Notes under the pieces: generated by a model
Databases searched by the model: none
What the model was told of the DNA's origin: nothing
Seen by the model: only the letters and a program-made list of their open reading frames with translations
Program-made: the position numbers and the translations under genes
Assembly: GCA_009617715.1 (NCBI GenBank)
Contig: VTFK01000467.1
Location: forward strand, 124,001-188,000
Length of the DNA stretch: 64,000 bases
Source of the DNA: Plectrocnemia conspersa
Lineage: Eukaryota > Arthropoda > Insecta > Trichoptera > Polycentropodidae
Direction of reading: 5' to 3'
Shown here: piece after piece, positions 8,895-20,639 of the stretch
Numbering within the stretch: the stretch's first letter is position 1
Layout: each line of letters begins with the position of its first letter

Positions 8895-11085
8895 AAATTA
8901 TCTTATATGTTTTTAGTGTTCGTATATTTAACGAATTTATTATTAGCACACCGTTTTCAATATTGTAGATTCAACGAATAGCAATAAGTGAAAACTATTT
9001 TCAAAAACAATTTTATTTAAACAGTTGTATTTTAATTTTAACGTTAATTTGAATATGCAGATAATTTTTGTAAAAGATTAGTATTGTAGACTTTGAGAAT
9101 ATATCTTATAAGACCAGAAATAGTTATTTTGCCATCTTCACAAGTATGATATTCGTTTTTTATTATGTTAAAATTCATTAGTTTTAATTTATTTTTAGTA
9201 ATTTAAATACTAATCTTCTTAGTAATACAATTGCTATAATTATCTTACTATTTAATAATTTAATTTACAGTTCTAACTTATCATCATCAAAAATACCCTT
9301 TTATACATATTACTTTATATAATTCTTAAAAATAAATTAAATTCTTTGTATTTTTTGTATGTAAATAATTGTTAATATTATTCTTTAATCGGAATTTGTA
9401 AAAAAATTGAACAATATCTTGTTTGTGTATTTTTATAATTTTAATTTATATTGTTAAGAAATATATATTAGCAAATATTTTTTTTTATTCCTATGTAATT
9501 TTAATAATTGGATGATTACCCAGCAAAAATAGAAATGTTTAAAGCTATTTTTTTTTTTTACTTTATATAATAAACAACTTTTTTTAGATAATTATTTTCA
9601 TATATAACATATTTGACTTTATGACTATATTTATTATATATTCTTATATTTTAAATATTTGCAAAAGTTTACATTTTAAAATAAATAGCGGATCAGCACG
9701 GCTAGTAAACATAGTTTAATAATAAATTTCGACAATTTTCAACAACAAAAAAATATAGAGATCTCATAAAGATTTTGCAAGTTATCGTACCACAAATACC
9801 ACATGAACTTATAAATAATACATATTTAATAATAATATTTATCTTAATTTTATTTTATTGCGATTAGTATTACAAAATAAATTTCTAAGACATATACTTT
9901 TTTCTGCGGTTTTTTTTATTGGAGTTAACTTCCATTTAAAAACATGCAAACAAACTTTGCCAAAATAGGAAATTTTTTAATATTTTTTTTAGTATAGCTA
10001 TTTAGAATATTATTTATTGATATTATCTACAGGTTTTATTCTGACAAATTTACCATATATTAAAAAACTCACAAATATAAAATACAATTAAAAAAATTGT
10101 AAGTATTTTAAAAAAATTTTAGAAAGGATATTGAAAAGAATGTTTAAAAATATTTTAGAAACAATATTCAAAAAAATCCATTATAAATGAAAAAACATAT
10201 ATTTATATAAATATAATATTTATTTAAATTTAAGTCATTTTCTAATATTAACAAATATTATTTAGTTTTAAAAGTTTTTCTTATAATTTTTTTAAATGGA
10301 ATAACTATATTCTACTTTTAAGATATTTCCCATTTTCTAACAAGCTAGCAGATTACGATAGTAAGTAAACGCTTATAGTATTTTATAAAGTATTTCCATT
10401 TACAAAAAACAATAACAACCTTACACATGCCATTTCTGCATATGTATATAAATATTTAATTTATATAAATCTACCTGTGTTTTTTTTTTAATTAAAAAAA
10501 AAAGAAAACGACAATTTTTTCAACTTTAAGAGCCTATAATTGGTATAGAATATTTGTATGTTAATACCTAAGTGTACTTCTCAGTAAATTTGACGAAAAA
10601 TAAATACGAAGAATTAGTTTACGATTGGCAAAAAAATTTAAATAAAAAATTTGTTTTGGAAACAAATTATTTTGCTCTTCTCAGATAAACATATATATTA
10701 ATAAATTATAATATTGACTTTAAACCGTTTTTAAGAATAAATAATATATTTTTTTTAAGTTAATTTTTATTAGATAAAAATAATTATACATTAAACATTG
10801 TTTTTATTGTATGTTAAGTAATTATAAAATAAAAGACATTTTTTTAAAAGCTATGATTTGGCAATTGATATACCTATTTTTTGTATATGTGTTAGTGCAA
10901 ATCTGGGCTTCATATTCTGATTAAAAATGAATGCTATGAAGTTTATAATTGTTTAATTTTTACAGAATAAAAAATTTATACTAAAATGTAAATAGATTTC
11001 TTAAAAATAAAAATGGATAACTACGGCCACTAAATACATATTCGGAGCACTAGGTAATTTATTAGTAAATGGTTCAAAAATATTG
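8895..11085. other. Intergenic AT-rich DNA of first unit
   Basis: No gene recognised. This 2.2 kb is strongly conserved with 14793-16945 of the second unit, as expected from the recent duplication. There are many poly-A and poly-T runs. Confidence 0.7.
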
Positions 11086-11890
11086 AAACTCCTAAACAAG
11101 AGGACGGGAACTATAAAGGGATTCTCTCCGATTAGAATATGGAAAAAATCTTTTATGATCATATAAATTTTCGACAAGGGCATGCGCATGCAAAGGAAAT
11201 TGGGTAATATTGACTAAATAGCCATAACACGTACCGCTCTCAGATTTTCCTCCAACGGCTAACGCATTTTTTTCTTATGGGATTCCATTCGCTTTTTCGT
11301 AACATGAGATACTTTTAAGGGATGTTCAATAAGCAGCACAAATTTGTGATATTCTTTTATAAATGCGGCTCTTCTTTACAAATATTTTGTATTTGTTTAT
11401 AATTTTTGTCTAAATTTTTTCAAATCACAAACAATGCACTAATGAAATCAATAAAAATATATTTAAACTTCATAAATTATCGTCTTTAAAATTATTTAAA
11501 TAAAAATGCTCAAATAAATAATATATTAAAGGTTAATATATTTGCTTATTATTAAAGGACAATATTCAAATTGTTACCCGTATATTTTAGGGGAGCGGGG
11601 GGGGGGGGGGTTCTTTGCGTTTTCTCTTCGCGTATGAGTTTGACACCACTGTTTTAGAAGATAAAAACGATATATTAATAGTTTTAGATATTAAGTGAAA
11701 TGTGCGCAAATTAGCACTATCGTATTTTTTCTTTATTTTGATTTTTTTACCTTGTTTATATAATATGTTTTTGCCTTTTAAATTATAACCATTAACATTT
11801 TTTTTAAATTAAATTACAGCTTATATTTATTTGTAAAAATTAAAATGGTTATGTAGTATATATGATTGGTATGTCTGTAAAATTATTTAT
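11086..11890. repeat. 800-bp block C, first copy, with hAT-like end and poly-G
   Basis: The block starts at CTCCTAAACAAGAGGAC and recurs at 19811-20617. It includes a 14-G run (11597-11610) and, at 11636-11651, GAGTTTGACACCACTG. The complement, CAGTGGTGTCAAACTC, resembles terminal repeats of hAT elements (CAGNGGT...CAAAC). This suggests that part of the block is a hAT end, possibly from the element that left the transposase remnant at 6373. No opposite end was found. Confidence 0.55.
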
Positions 11891-12285
11891 ATTATTAAAA
11901 TCATGAACAGAGAATAGAAACAATAAAAGGGCATAAGTACATATGTACAACTTAAATAAAATAAATGAGATTTATTAAACAATTTAAAAAAAATCATTTA
12001 TTTATATGAAAAAAGAGAAGATGATCAGCAAAATCTTTCTGATCCAAAAATTAGCTGTGTAACATAGTAAATTTCAGTTATGATTAAAAATATAAGAAAA
12101 GAACGTTTCAAAAAAATTACAAGCATTATGGAATATATACATAGAAATAGTTGCTATCACTTTAACCCAAAAAGTACACGTCCAAAATACAGATCGCCCT
12201 ACAAGATTAAAAAACAATTTTGGTAAATTTATTAATTATCCACTAAAAATGCGACTTTTCAAAGCTGCCTTATTTTGATAATATT

Positions 12286-12480
12286 GTGCTTAAAAATAAA
12301 TTTATTATTTTGCAATGTGATATTTCTTTAAATTCCAGGATAAATAATTTTTCAAACTTATTTGCAAAAAATACACAACTTGAAAAAATATGCTATGAAT
12401 ATTTTAATTCGTGTTTTGGATCTACGTATTTATGTGATTCAGCATTTTTATATCTTGAAAAAATAAAAAGTCACACGTAA
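12286..12480 (+). pseudogene. hAT transposase C-terminal remnant, copy 2
   Basis: A 64-codon frame collinear with the one at 6373, differing at four residues by my count (A/S, F/S, A/S, V/E). It has the same F-G-S-T-Y-L-C-D-S signature and the same stop. Copied with the collagen unit. Confidence 0.7.
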
Positions 12481-13262
12481 GTTTCATAAACGTGGTTGTT
12501 AACTAACTATTCTCCTGATTTTTTTTGTCAAAAAAAATAAATGCACAATCATTTTATTGAATATTTCTTGGTTTTGTAAATTTTGTATTGAACTTTAACA
12601 TAATAAATGTAGTACTAAAACTATTTAAAAATTTAATATATTTAAAAGCTGAAATTAAAATAGGTGACTAAAATAATATAGTTAATTGCAATCATGAACA
12701 AGTTGCCAATCCATGGTATTTATGATCTAACGAAGAGGAACAGCTGAAACACAATACCCTGCGGGACTCTAGCTGGATTTTTACGCAGTATCGGGATTTT
12801 ATTATTAAGCGAAACAACGTAGCTTTGACGTTTTAGGTTTGAGCGTATTATGTGTAATATATAAGCAGGGATTTTATTTTTAGATAATAGAATGCTATTA
12901 CTATGTGACCACTAATAATACTGTACTTTTTTCACGATGATAAAACTGGAAATGTGCTCATTAAGCTGATTAAGTTGTCAGTCATCGAATGCATAACGCA
13001 AAAACCACGAGTTCATTTATAATTTTAATACTAAAGATTATTTAAGGTGGGATAAGACTTTTTTTTGTTTTACTAAGTGAAAATAATGCACTAGTGGTAG
13101 GATACTTGATGAAAATGCTACGTTTATTCTGAGATTTTTCCAAATAGTTTTTATTCATATTTTTTAAATATACTTTTTATTGATTAAAAATATAAAAAAA
13201 AATAAAAGATAATAATAAAAGCACACAGAAGTAAATAAAAAATATGTAATATGGTAAATAAA

Positions 13263-13268
13263 TTTATT
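13263..13268 (-). terminator. Poly(A) signal of collagen gene 2
   Basis: AATAAA on the minus strand about 160 nt after the stop. This is the shared distal signal; the proximal signal seen in gene 1 is lost here. Confidence 0.4.
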
Positions 13269-13429
13269 AGGAAAAAAGAATATAAAATAAATAATATAAA
13301 ATATTCAAGCCCTACGAATGCCATGATCAAATTCAATAATTTACTAAAATTAAATCATGAAACTATTTTTTTTATGTGAAACTATTGTATGTATGTAGTA
13401 TTGTAACAATACTATTGTATTTAATCAGA

Positions 13430-14275
13430 TTATATTCTGACATGCGCGTTTGCTGATGCTCTATGTTTCTCGCTGCTTCCAGAATCCTTTTCCTTGCTTT
13501 CTTTATGAAACTTTTTCTTTAAATTCTCATTTGAAGAATCATATTGTTCAGAACTTCCACTGTGTTTAGTGTGTTTTGTCAAATGATGGACCAAATCACC
13601 ATAATCTGATATATGTAAATGATGTTCGTCATCTTCATATTTTTCATCCTGTCCACTGAAGTGCTTTTTGTGTTGATATAACGCAAAATATTTTTTTTTC
13701 CACAACTCGATTTCTTTGTTGTAGTGTGGTTTAACATAACACGATTCTGGCTGACAAATTCCTGGTGGACCTGGCGGACCCGGTGATCCTGGTGTTCCTG
13801 GATGTCCATGTGCTCCTGGTGCACCAAAAGCTCCTTGTGAACCCGCTGGTCCTGGTGCTCCTGGAGCTCCAGTTGTACCGGTTGCTCCAGGTGCTCCTGT
13901 TGTTCCCGGGACTCCGCTTAGTCCTGGTATACCAATGGGTCCATCTGAACCCGGCGATCCAACTGCACCGGCAGTTCCTTGTGAACCGGCAGGTCCAGCT
14001 GGTCCCGCTGGCCCTGTTGGACCGATAACCCCAGGATAACCGTTAAATCCATTTGCTCCAGGAGCTCCTGCGGAGCCAGTATCTCCTGGTGCTCCAGTAG
14101 ATCCGGCTGAACCGGGAGCTCCAGTAGTTCCGGCAGGTCCTGCTGGACCGCCGGGTCCTGGTGCTCCAGGAGAGCCAGCAGGACCTGCAGGACCAGGAGC
14201 ACCGGTATCTCCTTTGTTGAGTCCTGGTGGTGCCACAGCTGGTGTTCCTACTGTAGTTTCTGCATTAGCCCATAC
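13430..14275 (-). CDS. Small secreted collagen (silk-like), gene 2, main exon
   Basis: Exon 2 of the tandem paralogue has the same length (846 bp), acceptor and reading phase as gene 1. It keeps 50 uninterrupted Gly-X-Y triplets (residues 36-185), the C-x4-C pair and the His-rich charged tail. By my count about 22 of 295 residues differ from gene 1. About ten lie in the collagen domain at X or Y positions and never at Gly. About eight fall in one stretch of 18 residues in the tail (S-G-S-S-E-Q-Y-D-S-S-N-E-N-L versus S-E-S-S-E-H-C-D-F-S-K-E-D-A), where gene 1 has a third tail Cys and gene 2 has Tyr. Both genes look intact. They may be separate chains of a heterotrimer or simply dosage copies; the sequence cannot decide. 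Confidence 0.85.
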   Translation of the reverse strand, partial: VWANAETTVGTPAVAPPGLNKGDTGAPGPAGPAGSPGAPGPGGPAGPAGTTGAPGSAGSTGAPGDTGSAGAPGANGFNGYPGVIGPTGPAGPAGPAGSQGTAGAVGSPGSDGPIGIPGLSGVPGTTGAPGATGTTGAPGAPGPAGSQGAFGAPGAHGHPGTPGSPGPPGPPGICQPESCYVKPHYNKEIELWKKKYFALYQHKKHFSGQDEKYEDDEHHLHISDYGDLVHHLTKHTKHSGSSEQYDSSNENLKKKFHKESKEKDSGSSEKHRASANAHVRI

Positions 14276-14635
14276 CTAAAAAAATAAAAACATACATGTA
14301 TTTTTTGTATTGTAACAATATTCAAATTATATAAGCTTATATTTAATAATGAAATACTTATAATATATATTTGAAAATGATAGATTTTATTCTTAAGACT
14401 ACTTTATAACCATTTTTTTTTTATCAAGAAAATATATAGCACCAAACTTTATTTTAGCTTAAATAATTAACACAAATGTCTTAACATGCAGTTAATTTAC
14501 ATTTAAATTTATTAAAAACCAGATCTTTGACTAATAATAACTGTTTAATTTTATTAAATGCTTAAAACGCATGTAAATAATTTTAATTTTATAAATTTCA
14601 ATACCAATACGAATAAATTAATGGTTTATACTTAC
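14276..14635 (-). other. Intron 1 of collagen gene 2
   Basis: A phase-0 intron of 360 bp with GTAAGT donor and TTTTTTAG acceptor, homologous to the gene 1 intron. Confidence 0.85.
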
Positions 14636-14677
14636 AAATAATAACGATAAAGATAAAAACACTTTTAATAGCCACAT
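14636..14677 (-). CDS. Small secreted collagen gene 2, signal-peptide exon
   Basis: Encodes MWLLKVFLSLSLLF, identical to gene 1, then a GTAAGT donor. It completes the signal peptide when joined to VWANA of the main exon. Confidence 0.85.
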
Positions 14678-14755
14678 GGTTATTTTGCTTAGAAATCTAT
14701 TCTTCTTTCAAATATCACCAGATGAAGAATGGATACTAATTGTGCGAAATTTTTA

Positions 14756-14792
14756 CTTTATATAGTGAAAGTGCATCGAATACGTCATTGAA
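14756..14792 (-). promoter_or_regulatory. Promoter of collagen gene 2
   Basis: CTATATAAAG (14756-14765, minus) followed upstream by GAAAGTGCATCGAATACGTC and ATTGAA. Same spacing to the ATG as in gene 1. This copy is the closest match to the relic module at 2613-2641. Confidence 0.65.
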
Positions 14793-16945
14793 AAATTATC
14801 TTATATGTTTTTAGTGTTTGTATATTTAACGAATTTATTTTTAGCACACTGTATACAATATTGTAAATTCAACGAATAGCAATAAGTGAAAACCATTTTC
14901 AAAAAACATTCTATTTAAACAGTTGTATTTTAATTTTAACGTTAATTTGAATATGCAGATAATTTTTGTAAAAGATTAGTATTGTAGACTTTGAGAATAT
15001 ATCTTATAAGATCAGAAAAAGTTATTTTGTTATCTTCACAAGTATGATATTCGTTTTTTATTATGTTAAAATTCATTAGTTTTAATTTATTTTTAGTGAT
15101 TTAAATACTAATGTTCTTAGTAATACAATTGCTATAATAATCTTACTATTTATTAATTTAATTTACAGTTCTAACTTATCATTATCAAATATACCCTTTT
15201 ATACATATTACTATATATAATTCTTAGGAATAAATTAAATTCCTTGTATTTTTTGTATGTAAATAATTGTTAATATTATTCTTGAATCGAAATTTGTAAA
15301 AAAAATTAAACAATATTTTGTTTGTGTATTTTTAAAATTTTAATTTATATTGTTAAGAAATATATATTAGCAAATATTTTTTTTTATTCCTATGTAATTT
15401 TAATAATTGGATTATTACCCAGCAAAAATAGAAATGTTTAAAGCTATTTCATTTTTTTAATTACTTTATATAATAAACATATTTTTTTAGATAATTAATT
15501 TCATATATAACATTTTTAACTTTATGACTATATTTATTATATATTCTTATATTTTAAATATTTGCAAAAGTTTCCATTTTAAAATAAAATAGTGAATCAG
15601 CACGGCTAGTAAACATAATTTAATAATAAATTTCGACAATTTTGCAACAACAAAAAAATATAGAGATCTCATAAAGATTTTTCAAGTTATCGTACCACAA
15701 ATACCACATGAACTTATAAATAATACATATTTAATAATAATATTTATCTTAATTTTATTTTATTGCGATTAGTATTACAAAATAAAATTCTAAGACAAAT
15801 ACTTTTTTTCTGCGTTTTTTTTATTGGAGTTAACTGCCATTTAAAAACATGCTAACAAACTTTGCCAAAATAGGAAATTTTTTAGTATTTTTTTTAGTAT
15901 AGCTATTTGGAATAAATATTTATTGATATTATTTACAGGTTTTACCCTGACAAATTTACCATATATTAAAAAACTTACAAATATAAAATACAATTGAAAA
16001 AATTGTGTCTTTTAAAAAAAATTTGAAAATATATTGAAAAGAATGCTTAAAAATATTTTAGAAACAATATTGAAAAAAATCCAATATAAATGAAAAAACA
16101 TATATTTATATTCATATATTATTTATTTAAATTTTAGTCATTTTCTAATATTAACAAATATTATTTAGTTTTAAAAGTACTACTTTTAAGATATTCCCCA
16201 TTTTCAAACAAGTTAGCAGATTAAGCTAGTAAGTAAAAGCTTATAGTATTTTATAAAGTATTTCCATTAACAAAAAACAATAACAACCTTACACATGCTA
16301 TTTTTGCATATGTATATAAATATTTAATTTATATAAATCTACCATTGTTTTTTTTTTTAATTAAAAAAAAAAGAAAACGACAATTTTATTCATTTTTAAG
16401 AGATTTTAATTGTTATTGAATATTTGTATGTTATTACTTAAGTGTACTTCTTAGTAAATTTTACGAAAAATAAATACGAAGAATTAGTTTACCATTGGCA
16501 AAAAAATTTAAATAAAAAATTTGTTTTGAAAACAAATTATTTTGCTTTTCTCAGATAAACATATATATTAATAAATTATAATATTGACTTTAAACCGTTT
16601 TTAAGAATAAATAATATATTTTTTTTAAGTTAATTTGTATTAGGTAAAAATAATTATACATTAAACATTGTTTTTATTGTATGTTAAGTAATTCTAAAAT
16701 AAAAGACATATTTTTAAAAGCTATGATTTGGCAATTGATATACCTATTAGTGTGTTAGTGCAAATCTGGGCTCCATATTCTGATTAAAAATTAATGACAT
16801 GAAGTTTATAATTATTAAATTTTTACAAAATAAAAAAATTATACTAAAATGTAAATAGATTTTTTAAAAATAAAAATGGATAACTACGGCCACTAAATAC
16901 ATTTTCGGAGCACTAGGTAATTTATTAGTAAATGGTTAAAAAAAT
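14793..16945. other. Intergenic AT-rich DNA of second unit
   Basis: Collinear with 8895-11085 with small indels. No gene recognised. Confidence 0.7.
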
Positions 16946-17294
16946 TGAAAGGGAAATTACGATATGAAGAATAATCAAGATTATATATATATATACATAA
17001 TTATACGTTGATATTCTGGCTGCAGGAATGAAAGCAAATCCTACTTAAACTAGTTTTAAGCTATATGTAAAACTAAGCTATAATAGTATGATTTAACAGT
17101 GCATTACACATTAAAAATATTATTGTGAATATTAATTAATATGGATTTCACACAAATCAGGAGAAAAAATAAAACTTTTAGACATTGATTCTGTTGTACG
17201 ATAACAATTTTCGTATAATACAGTTGTTACCCAAAAGTCAATTAGCAAAACCTTAAAACCCTGGTCTCACTGAAAAAATATATTTTGTATATAG
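16946..17294. other. Start of the 2.87-kb segment unique to unit 2
   Basis: Includes a short TA microsatellite (about 16983-16997). It may contain the ruined 5' part of the mariner element that follows, but no motif is recognisable. Confidence 0.4.
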
Positions 17295-17635
17295 GGTGGT
17301 GTTACGAAACTCTTAAATCTAGCATAACAATAACAGCAAAGTCTTAATGTGATCAACTAGATCGTTTGCAAAAGAAAGTAAAAACAATTGGCATACATTT
17401 GTTAACATAAGTCATATAGTTTTAAAATATGACAATGCGTGACTGTCGATTTTATTCCCATCCAACTTATTTTATAGACCTTGCTCCTTTTGACTACCAC
17501 TTATTTTGATCGATGCAACATTTCTTATAAGGAATAATGCCTATGATGTGAATATCAGAATATTTTGAATTATAGCTTTGAATAGATTGTGCTAATGGAA
17601 TATTAATTATTATCTAAAGGTGGAAGAAGGTTATA
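17295..17635 (+). pseudogene. mariner transposase C-terminal relic
   Basis: Reading the plus strand with frameshifts gives C-Y-E-T-L-K, then C-D-Q-L-D-R-L-Q, then HPTYFIDLAPFDYHLF (about 17459-17507) followed by stop, S-M-Q-H-F-L, and near the end R-W-K-K-V-I (about 17618-17632). These match, in order, the mariner family motifs Y-Y-E-L-L-K, C-x-Q-L-D-R-L, H-P-P-Y-S-P-D-L-A-P-S-D-Y-H-L-F and R-W-x-K-V-I. The D of P-D-L-A-P-S-D is part of the catalytic DD34D region. Multiple stops and shifts show that it is long dead. Confidence 0.75.
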
Positions 17636-19810
17636 TTTTTAAAAATAATTTAAACGTAATTTCTTTAATTCATTAAGTGAATGATATTAATTTTAAGATA
17701 TTAAAAAAATATTTATAAAATAATAATAATAATTTTATAAGCCTAATGATTTTAAAGTAGACATCAAATTTTTAAACTGATAAAAATATCGTTCTTATCA
17801 GTAAGTTATAATAATGACGAATAGGGCTAATCAAGCGCGTGATCAGAATCGGCGCCAACCTGTTCCGACCGCCTAATGAATGCTAAAAAGCTACGCTCTT
17901 GACTTAATTTTATTATCAATAAAAGCCGATCAGGTTAATAAAATAATAAATAGACTAAAAGTATACTATGTAATTTTATACTCTATGTTAAATTATATAA
18001 AAATATTAATAAATTATTTGGTTAATCAAATATAAATTCTTTCACTTATTTATCAATTAAATCATATATGTAATGGTAAAATTGAAAAATATTTTTTTTT
18101 TATGTAAGTTGCTTGTAAATTGATTAAATTATTTGCTCAATTTTGTTATTAAAATTGTAGAGCCAAAAAACAATTCTTTTTTAAATTGTTAATATATTAT
18201 TAGGACTGATTTCACAAAACGATACTTAGTCACTGAAAATTGTACTGATTTTTTTGGTAAAATACACACCGTACGCAATGAGTTAAATAAAATATTTTTT
18301 AAGACTTAATTGTAGAAATTAGACAATAAAAATAAATTACTTATTTACATATTGACGAGAATACCTGCAATTTTTTACGCTGTTATAAATAAACATAAAA
18401 AATAACCTAATTCATATTTTTGTCCACAAAAATAGTTTATATTCAGATTTAGAATTTTGTATACAATTTCATTGGATGGTAAAATATGCTTTAGTAATTG
18501 CAACATTGTGATACAATAGTATGTAAAAAATACAATTGGATGCCTTTAAACTCAGCAATAAACTGCTTCTTAATCGTACGGGATTTTGTTTCGAAAATAT
18601 GTGCGGTCTTTAAGTATATTTATTTTGTAGACAATATAAGTTGTTTTTTATTATAAGGCACTCTAAAATTTTGAATACATGTATGTAAATGTACCAAAAA
18701 TAGACTGGCAAATAACTAAAAAAATAAAGTTGAATCAATACCTTAAATTATATAATTTAATGTTGTTTGCTAAATTATATATTTTTTTACATTTTCTATA
18801 ACGGGTATATTCATCTTTTTGTATACATTTACTTAGCTGAGTTAACAATTATTTATTTACTGACATTGCTGATCGGTGATGCTGATAAATTTACGTAACT
18901 GCAGCTGGTCGTAAAATAGATAAATTACAAAATCATTAAGCTAATAATTAATAATTTAGGAGCTCAATCAATTATAGGTGCTCTTAAATAAAAAATAATC
19001 TCTTGAACGCACATATGTACATATGAATATACCTTTAGCAACGTCTTTGCAATAATAATTGTTAACTATTATAACCATAAACTAACAAGTCCCATTAACT
19101 TAAATCTGAGAAGCGGCAGTTAATATAGGTTGTAAAAGTATTGGAGCTGTCATAAATGAATATGTTTTTATTTAAAAGCTTTTATATAAAATATATACAT
19201 CATTTTAATGATTAGTATAATAAAAGTATCTTAGTTCACCACCAACGTAAATACATTTATGAGATAGTATTCTAGGCATAAACATATTAAGGTGAAAGTC
19301 AAGAAAACTCTTTCAATTTAATTAACCAAAGTGCCGAGTTTAATATTGCGAGAAAATTAAAAGGGACTAAACAATTTCGCTTTGCTCCCTTAATCGCCGT
19401 AAGATTTACCTTTTAGATTTTGCATTTTAAATAAGGATTCCATATTATTAATAAATACATTGCGAGAGTGACGTGCATGCCTTATCAAATTTTTATATCC
19501 ATATATTACGAATACGTGTGTTTTAAGATCTTAACAGTTTCCAGCTGCTCTTTAGTTGTTTTCATTCGTGTTTGATTTACTTTGGACCACAATGCACTCT
19601 TATCTAATAATAGAGACCCTTGATACGCGCTTGGGCCTCTTTGCAAACTACATAAAATATGAGCACTAAATGTCTCTCGGGATTTAAAACCGTTGTTACT
19701 TCGGAAACCTTACTTTATGGTATTACGATATTATTTTAAAATACATTACACAATACATATTTATACACCTTGTAATATATATCGAACATCTTTCTTTCAT
19801 AAGAGAAAAA
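17636..19810. other. Non-coding remainder of segment unique to unit 2
   Basis: AT-rich. A small GC-richer patch at about 17815-17935 and another at about 19440-19700 have no recognisable coding or RNA structure. Confidence 0.5.
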
Positions 19811-20617
19811 GCTCCTAAACAAGAGGACAGAAACTACAAAGGGATTCTCTCCGATTAGAATATGGAAAAAATCTTTTATGATCATATAAATTTTCGAAAA
19901 GGGCATGCGCATGCAAAGGAAATTGGGTAATATTGACTAAATAGCCATAACACGTACCGCTCTCAGATTTTCCTCCAACGGCTAACGCATTTTTTTCTTA
20001 TGGGATTCCATTCGCTTTTTCGTAACATGAGATACTTTTAAGGGATGTTCAATAAGCAGCAAAAATTTGTGATATTCTTTTATAAATGCGGCTCTTCTTT
20101 ACAAATATTTGGTATTTGTTTATATTTTTTGTCTAAATTTTTTTACATCACAAACTATGCACTAATGAAATCAATAAAAATATATTAAAACTTCAAATAT
20201 TATCGTCTTTTAAATTATTTAAATAAAAATGCCTGAATAAATAATATATTAAAAGTTATTATATTTGCTTATTATTAAAGGAACATATTCAAATTGTTAC
20301 CCGTATGTTTTAGGGGGGGGGGGGGGGTTCTTTGTGTTTCCTCTTTGCGTATGAGTTTGACACCACTGCTTTAGAAGATAAAAACGATACATTAATAGTT
20401 TTAGATATTAAGTGAAATGTGCGCAAATTAGCACTATCGTATTTTTTCTTTATTTTGATTTTTTTACCTTGTTTATAAAATATGTTTTTGCCTTTTAAAT
20501 TATAATTATTAACATTTTATTTTAATTCAATTACAGCTTATATTTAATTGTGAAAATTAAAATGCTTATGTAGTATATATAATTGGTATGTCTGTAAAAT
20601 TATTATTATTATTAAAA
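19811..20617. repeat. 800-bp block C', second copy
   Basis: Collinear with 11086-11890, including the poly-G run (15 G at 20313-20327) and the hAT-like end GAGTTTGACACCACTG (20353-20368). Confidence 0.75.
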
Positions 20618-20639
20618 TTACCGTTTTATATTAAAAAAA

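Larger units (their letters stand above)
5991..11903. repeat. Tandem duplication, first unit (about 5.9 kb)
   Basis: The unit begins near 5991 (AACAGAGAATAGAAA) and runs through the hAT remnant, the collagen gene, the long AT-rich intergenic stretch and a block of about 800 bp (11086-11890). It is repeated at 11904-16945 plus 19811-20617. The offset of homologous points is 5898 bp across the collagen part (for example stop codons at 7532 and 13430) and about 8725 bp in the 800-bp block. The difference is the 2.87 kb present only in the second unit. Similarity is high by eye throughout, including introns and intergenic DNA. Confidence 0.85.
11904..20617. repeat. Tandem duplication, second unit
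   Basis: Homologous to 5991-11903, with the collagen part at 11904-16945 and block C' at 19811-20617. The 2.87 kb between them (16946-19810) has no counterpart in the first unit. Confidence 0.85.
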
